A stretch of 64,000 bases of DNA, from the NCBI GenBank assembly GCA_029240245.1, contig JARBTJ010000012.1, positions 1-64,000 on the forward strand, written 5' to 3'. Of the stretch, positions 62,199 through 64,000 are shown piece by piece (position 1 is the stretch's first letter; each line of letters begins with the position of its first letter). Position numbers and translations under genes: made by a program. The notes below the pieces were generated by a model. It was given only the letters and a program-made list of their open reading frames with translations. It made no database searches and was not told the DNA's origin. The DNA comes from Herbinix sp. Its GTDB lineage: Bacteria > Bacillota > Clostridia > Lachnospirales > Lachnospiraceae.

Positions 62199-62227
62199 TT
62201 GACAGTAGGTCGTGTTACGACTATAAT
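62199..62227 (+). promoter_or_regulatory. Consensus promoter of the DMT gene with a dyad in the spacer
   Basis: TTGACA (62199-62204), 17 bases, TATAAT (62222-62227). The spacer contains GTCGT-GTT-ACGAC (62209-62221), a perfect inverted repeat ending directly at the -10 box, suitable as an operator. Confidence 0.85.
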
Positions 62228-62268
62228 GACTGATGGATATGAATGATGAACGATTGAGGTAATTTAAA

Positions 62269-63183
62269 ATGAACAAAGGATCGAAAGCCTTAGCAGCAAA
62301 GTTTGCTTTATTCGGAGCAGCCCTGATATGGGGAGGCTCTTTTCTTATTGTGAAAAATTCGATGGATGTAATGAAGCCGCATGTACTGCTGGCACTGCGT
62401 TTTACGGTCGGATGTTTATTGCTTTGTTTGATATTTTATAAAAAGCTGAAGAATTTGAATAAGGAATATTTTATTACAGGTGGAATCATGGGCTTATTCC
62501 TGTTTACTGCTTATAGTTTGCAGACGATCGGAATTACAGACACGACACCAGGAAAGAATGCATTTTTAACAACGATTTATTGTGTTTTGGTTCCATTTTT
62601 ATATTGGATCGTGGACAAGAAAAAGCCGGATATCTATAATTATATCGCTGCTTTTTTGATTATTACCGGAATAGGTTTCGTATCCTTAGAGGGCAGCTTT
62701 TCCATACGAATGGGAGATGCCTTCACCCTGGCGGGAGGTGTCTTTTACGCAGCTCATATGATAGCAGTCACTAAGTTTACCAGAAAGAAGGACCCGGTAC
62801 TTCTTACCATCCTGCAGTTTGGTTATGCAGGTGTCTTTTCCTGGATTGTGGCTTTCCTCTTTGAAGATATACCGACAGAATGGTCGTTTGAAACAATAAC
62901 GGGTTTGTTGTATCTTTCGGTTTTTGCAACCGCGGTTGCTTTATTATTACAGAATATCGGACAAAAGTATACTAAGCCGTCTCAGGCAGCAATCATATTA
63001 AGTTTTGAGTCTGTCTTTGGCGTTATCTTGTCCGTTCTGTTTTATCAGGAGGAGCTTACGCTTCAGTTGATGATCGGCTTTGCATTAATTTTCCTTTCGG
63101 TTATAATTTCCGAGACAAAATTAAGTTTTCTGTGGAAGGGAAATCCAGCTCACAGCATGACGAAAGAGCTTATGGAAGAATAA
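62269..63183 (+). CDS. DMT-superfamily transporter (EamA family)
   Basis: Membrane protein of 304 aa with ten predicted helices in two EamA repeats. FALFGAALIWGGSFLIVKNSMDVMKPHVLLALRF begins repeat 1 (A...WG..F...K), and FTLAGGVFYAAHMIAVTKFTRK starts repeat 2; ILSFESVFGVILSVLFYQEEL (about 245-265) is the conserved E..f......e motif. Substrate is not predictable; family members export amino acids or nucleotide-sugars. Monocistronic with a consensus promoter. Confidence 0.93.
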   Translation: MNKGSKALAAKFALFGAALIWGGSFLIVKNSMDVMKPHVLLALRFTVGCLLLCLIFYKKLKNLNKEYFITGGIMGLFLFTAYSLQTIGITDTTPGKNAFLTTIYCVLVPFLYWIVDKKKPDIYNYIAAFLIITGIGFVSLEGSFSIRMGDAFTLAGGVFYAAHMIAVTKFTRKKDPVLLTILQFGYAGVFSWIVAFLFEDIPTEWSFETITGLLYLSVFATAVALLLQNIGQKYTKPSQAAIILSFESVFGVILSVLFYQEELTLQLMIGFALIFLSVIISETKLSFLWKGNPAHSMTKELMEE

Positions 63184-63283
63184 TCTATGAATATGAATCA
63201 TTGTCACAGATCAGGTATGCTGCATAAAATGAAGCATAGGAATCACTTTGCACTGCATAGGCGTTTTGCCAAGCTACAGTACA

Positions 63284-63371
63284 ATCTGATCAGGCGACGA
63301 GCAGTTACCCGACATATCGTGCAGCCGGGCTGACATTCAGCAGCAGGTTTATAATGCCTGTGGGACAGTAG
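63284..63371 (+). ncRNA. NiCo (czcD-type) riboswitch aptamer
   Basis: Sequence order matches the NiCo aptamer: CTGATCAGGC, a variable P2 arm (ACGA...TCGT), GCAGCCGGGC, a GCTGA/TCAGC hairpin, CAGCAGG...CCTG and the hallmark GGGACAG, as in characterised NiCo aptamers (for example CTGAGCAGGC ... GCAGCCGGGC ... GGGACAG). The class is known to sense Co2+/Ni2+ and to switch metal exporters on. Position directly before a P-type ATPase and its overlap with a terminator (63356-63400) support the call. P1 pairing is weak by eye. Confidence 0.87.
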
Positions 63372-63400
63372 TTTACTCTATGTGTTCCGCAGGCTTTTTT
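63356..63400 (+). terminator. Riboswitch expression-platform terminator
   Basis: GCCTGTGGGACA (63356-63367) pairs completely, with two G-T wobbles, to TGTTCCGCAGGC (63383-63394), followed by six T. The 5' strand includes the aptamer's CCTG and GGGACA, so the aptamer fold and terminator are mutually exclusive: an ON switch when metal binds. Confidence 0.9.
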
Positions 63401-63455
63401 CGTCTTGCGGATCACAATATCATATGCATTGCCTTGTATTTAGGAGGTAATTATT

Positions 63456-64000
63456 CTGACGAAACAAGACGGTTTAACTTTACAGCAAGTGAGAGAACTT
63501 CAATTACAATACGGCAAAAATGAAATAGCGATAAAAACAAAGCAAAAATTTGTAAAAAAAATAGTTCATATTTTTTCGGAACCAATCTATTTCCTGTTAT
63601 CCTGTTCGGCAATTATTTATTTTCTGCTTGGCGAGTCTTTTGATGGGATTATTATGATAGGATTTGTTGGTTTTGTAATAGGTATTGATGTACTGCAGAA
63701 TGCCAGAACGGATAGAATCTTAAGAAAATTAAAAGAGATTACTACTCCTAAGATAAAAGTTATCCGCGATGGCAGGGAAATGATGATTTCCGGTGTCGAT
63801 TTGGTGCCGGGGGATGTCATGCTGATCTCAGAGGGAGTTAAAATACCTGCCGATGGTTATCTTTTATCCGCGACCGGATTATGTGTGGATGAAAGTATAT
63901 TAACCGGTGAGTCGGAAAGTGTATATAAATATAGTGTCAGTAATCCAAAAGAACCGGTTACCGAGGAATATGTATTGTTCCGCAGGGATTATTGCTATAC
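63456..64000 (+). CDS. P-type cation-transporting ATPase, N-terminal part (runs off the window)
   Basis: Frame open from 63444 to the end of the window with 181 codons seen. N-terminal cation-ATPase domain (GLTLQQVRELQLQYGKNEI), helices TM1-2 (about 41-80), PGD at 118-120, PADG 131-134 and TGES at 150-153. The catalytic Asp lies beyond the edge. There is no ATG, GTG or TTG near AGGAGG (63442-63447); CTG at 63456, eight bases away, is the best start. ATT at 63453 or GTG at 63489 are less likely. The NiCo riboswitch upstream predicts Co2+/Ni2+ export; the domain type is otherwise typical of Ca2+/Mg2+ pumps. Confidence 0.85.
   Translation, partial: MTKQDGLTLQQVRELQLQYGKNEIAIKTKQKFVKKIVHIFSEPIYFLLSCSAIIYFLLGESFDGIIMIGFVGFVIGIDVLQNARTDRILRKLKEITTPKIKVIRDGREMMISGVDLVPGDVMLISEGVKIPADGYLLSATGLCVDESILTGESESVYKYSVSNPKEPVTEEYVLFRRDYCY

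Overview
The window looks like part of the chromosome of a spore-forming, obligately anaerobic, low-GC Firmicute, most likely a Lachnospiraceae (Clostridium cluster XIVa) member. The evidence is a full V-type ATPase operon, a single-chain pyruvate:ferredoxin oxidoreductase, ferredoxin-type proteins, rubrerythrin and hemerythrin-type oxygen/NO defence proteins, a GerA-family germinant receptor operon, a small DUF3787-type spore protein, strong Gram-positive Shine-Dalgarno sequences and AT-rich intergenic DNA. No rRNA, tRNA, prophage, insertion sequence with a transposase, or CRISPR array was seen.

Layout. 0.1-4.3 kb: a calcium-type P-ATPase (minus) and an MscS/YbdG-type channel (plus). 4.3-4.9 kb: a gene-free stretch with tandem hairpins. 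4.9-13.5 kb: nine-gene V-ATPase operon (minus strand; order G/H-C-I-K-F-E-A-B-D). 13.9-18.4 kb: redox/nitrosative-stress block with a Cys-rich Crp/Fnr regulator, Ric, rubrerythrin, a YrpB-type flavoprotein and a DUF1858 protein; two FNR/CRP-type palindromes sit exactly at -41.5 from predicted -10 boxes. 18.6-22.2 kb: oxidative pentose-phosphate operon gnd-zwf plus a cyclase-family hydrolase. 22.5-26.8 kb: a small beta-domain protein, an amino-acid permease, a DUF438/hemerythrin/PAS protein and a DegV protein. 26.9-33.0 kb: AraC regulator and five sugar/cyclitol enzymes (three TIM-barrel isomerases, two Gfo/Idh/MocA dehydrogenases). 33.2-37.5 kb: spore protein, PFOR and a DUF6514-like protein. 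37.8-41.7 kb: germinant receptor operon A-C-small D-B. 41.9-47.5 kb: M23 peptidase, DUF421 protein and a MacB/FtsX-type ABC exporter. 47.6-55.3 kb: small metabolic and Fe-S genes interspersed with MITE-like elements. 55.8-61.0 kb: BMP-type nucleoside ABC importer. 61.1-64.0 kb: peroxiredoxin, a DMT transporter, and at the right edge a NiCo (czcD-type) riboswitch with its own terminator controlling a P-type ATPase whose best start codon is CTG; that gene runs off the window.

The most notable items are the NiCo riboswitch/terminator/CTG-start ATPase unit, the two promoters with -41.5 FNR-like sites beside a Cys-rich regulator, two families of small palindromic intergenic elements (one with two clear copies flanked by direct repeats), the hairpin-rich stretch behind the V-ATPase operon, the keto-sugar-type isomerase/dehydrogenase cluster, and a 12-bp tandem repeat made of the last codons and stop codon of an Fe-S protein gene. 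All functional calls come from reading motifs by eye; no database search was run.
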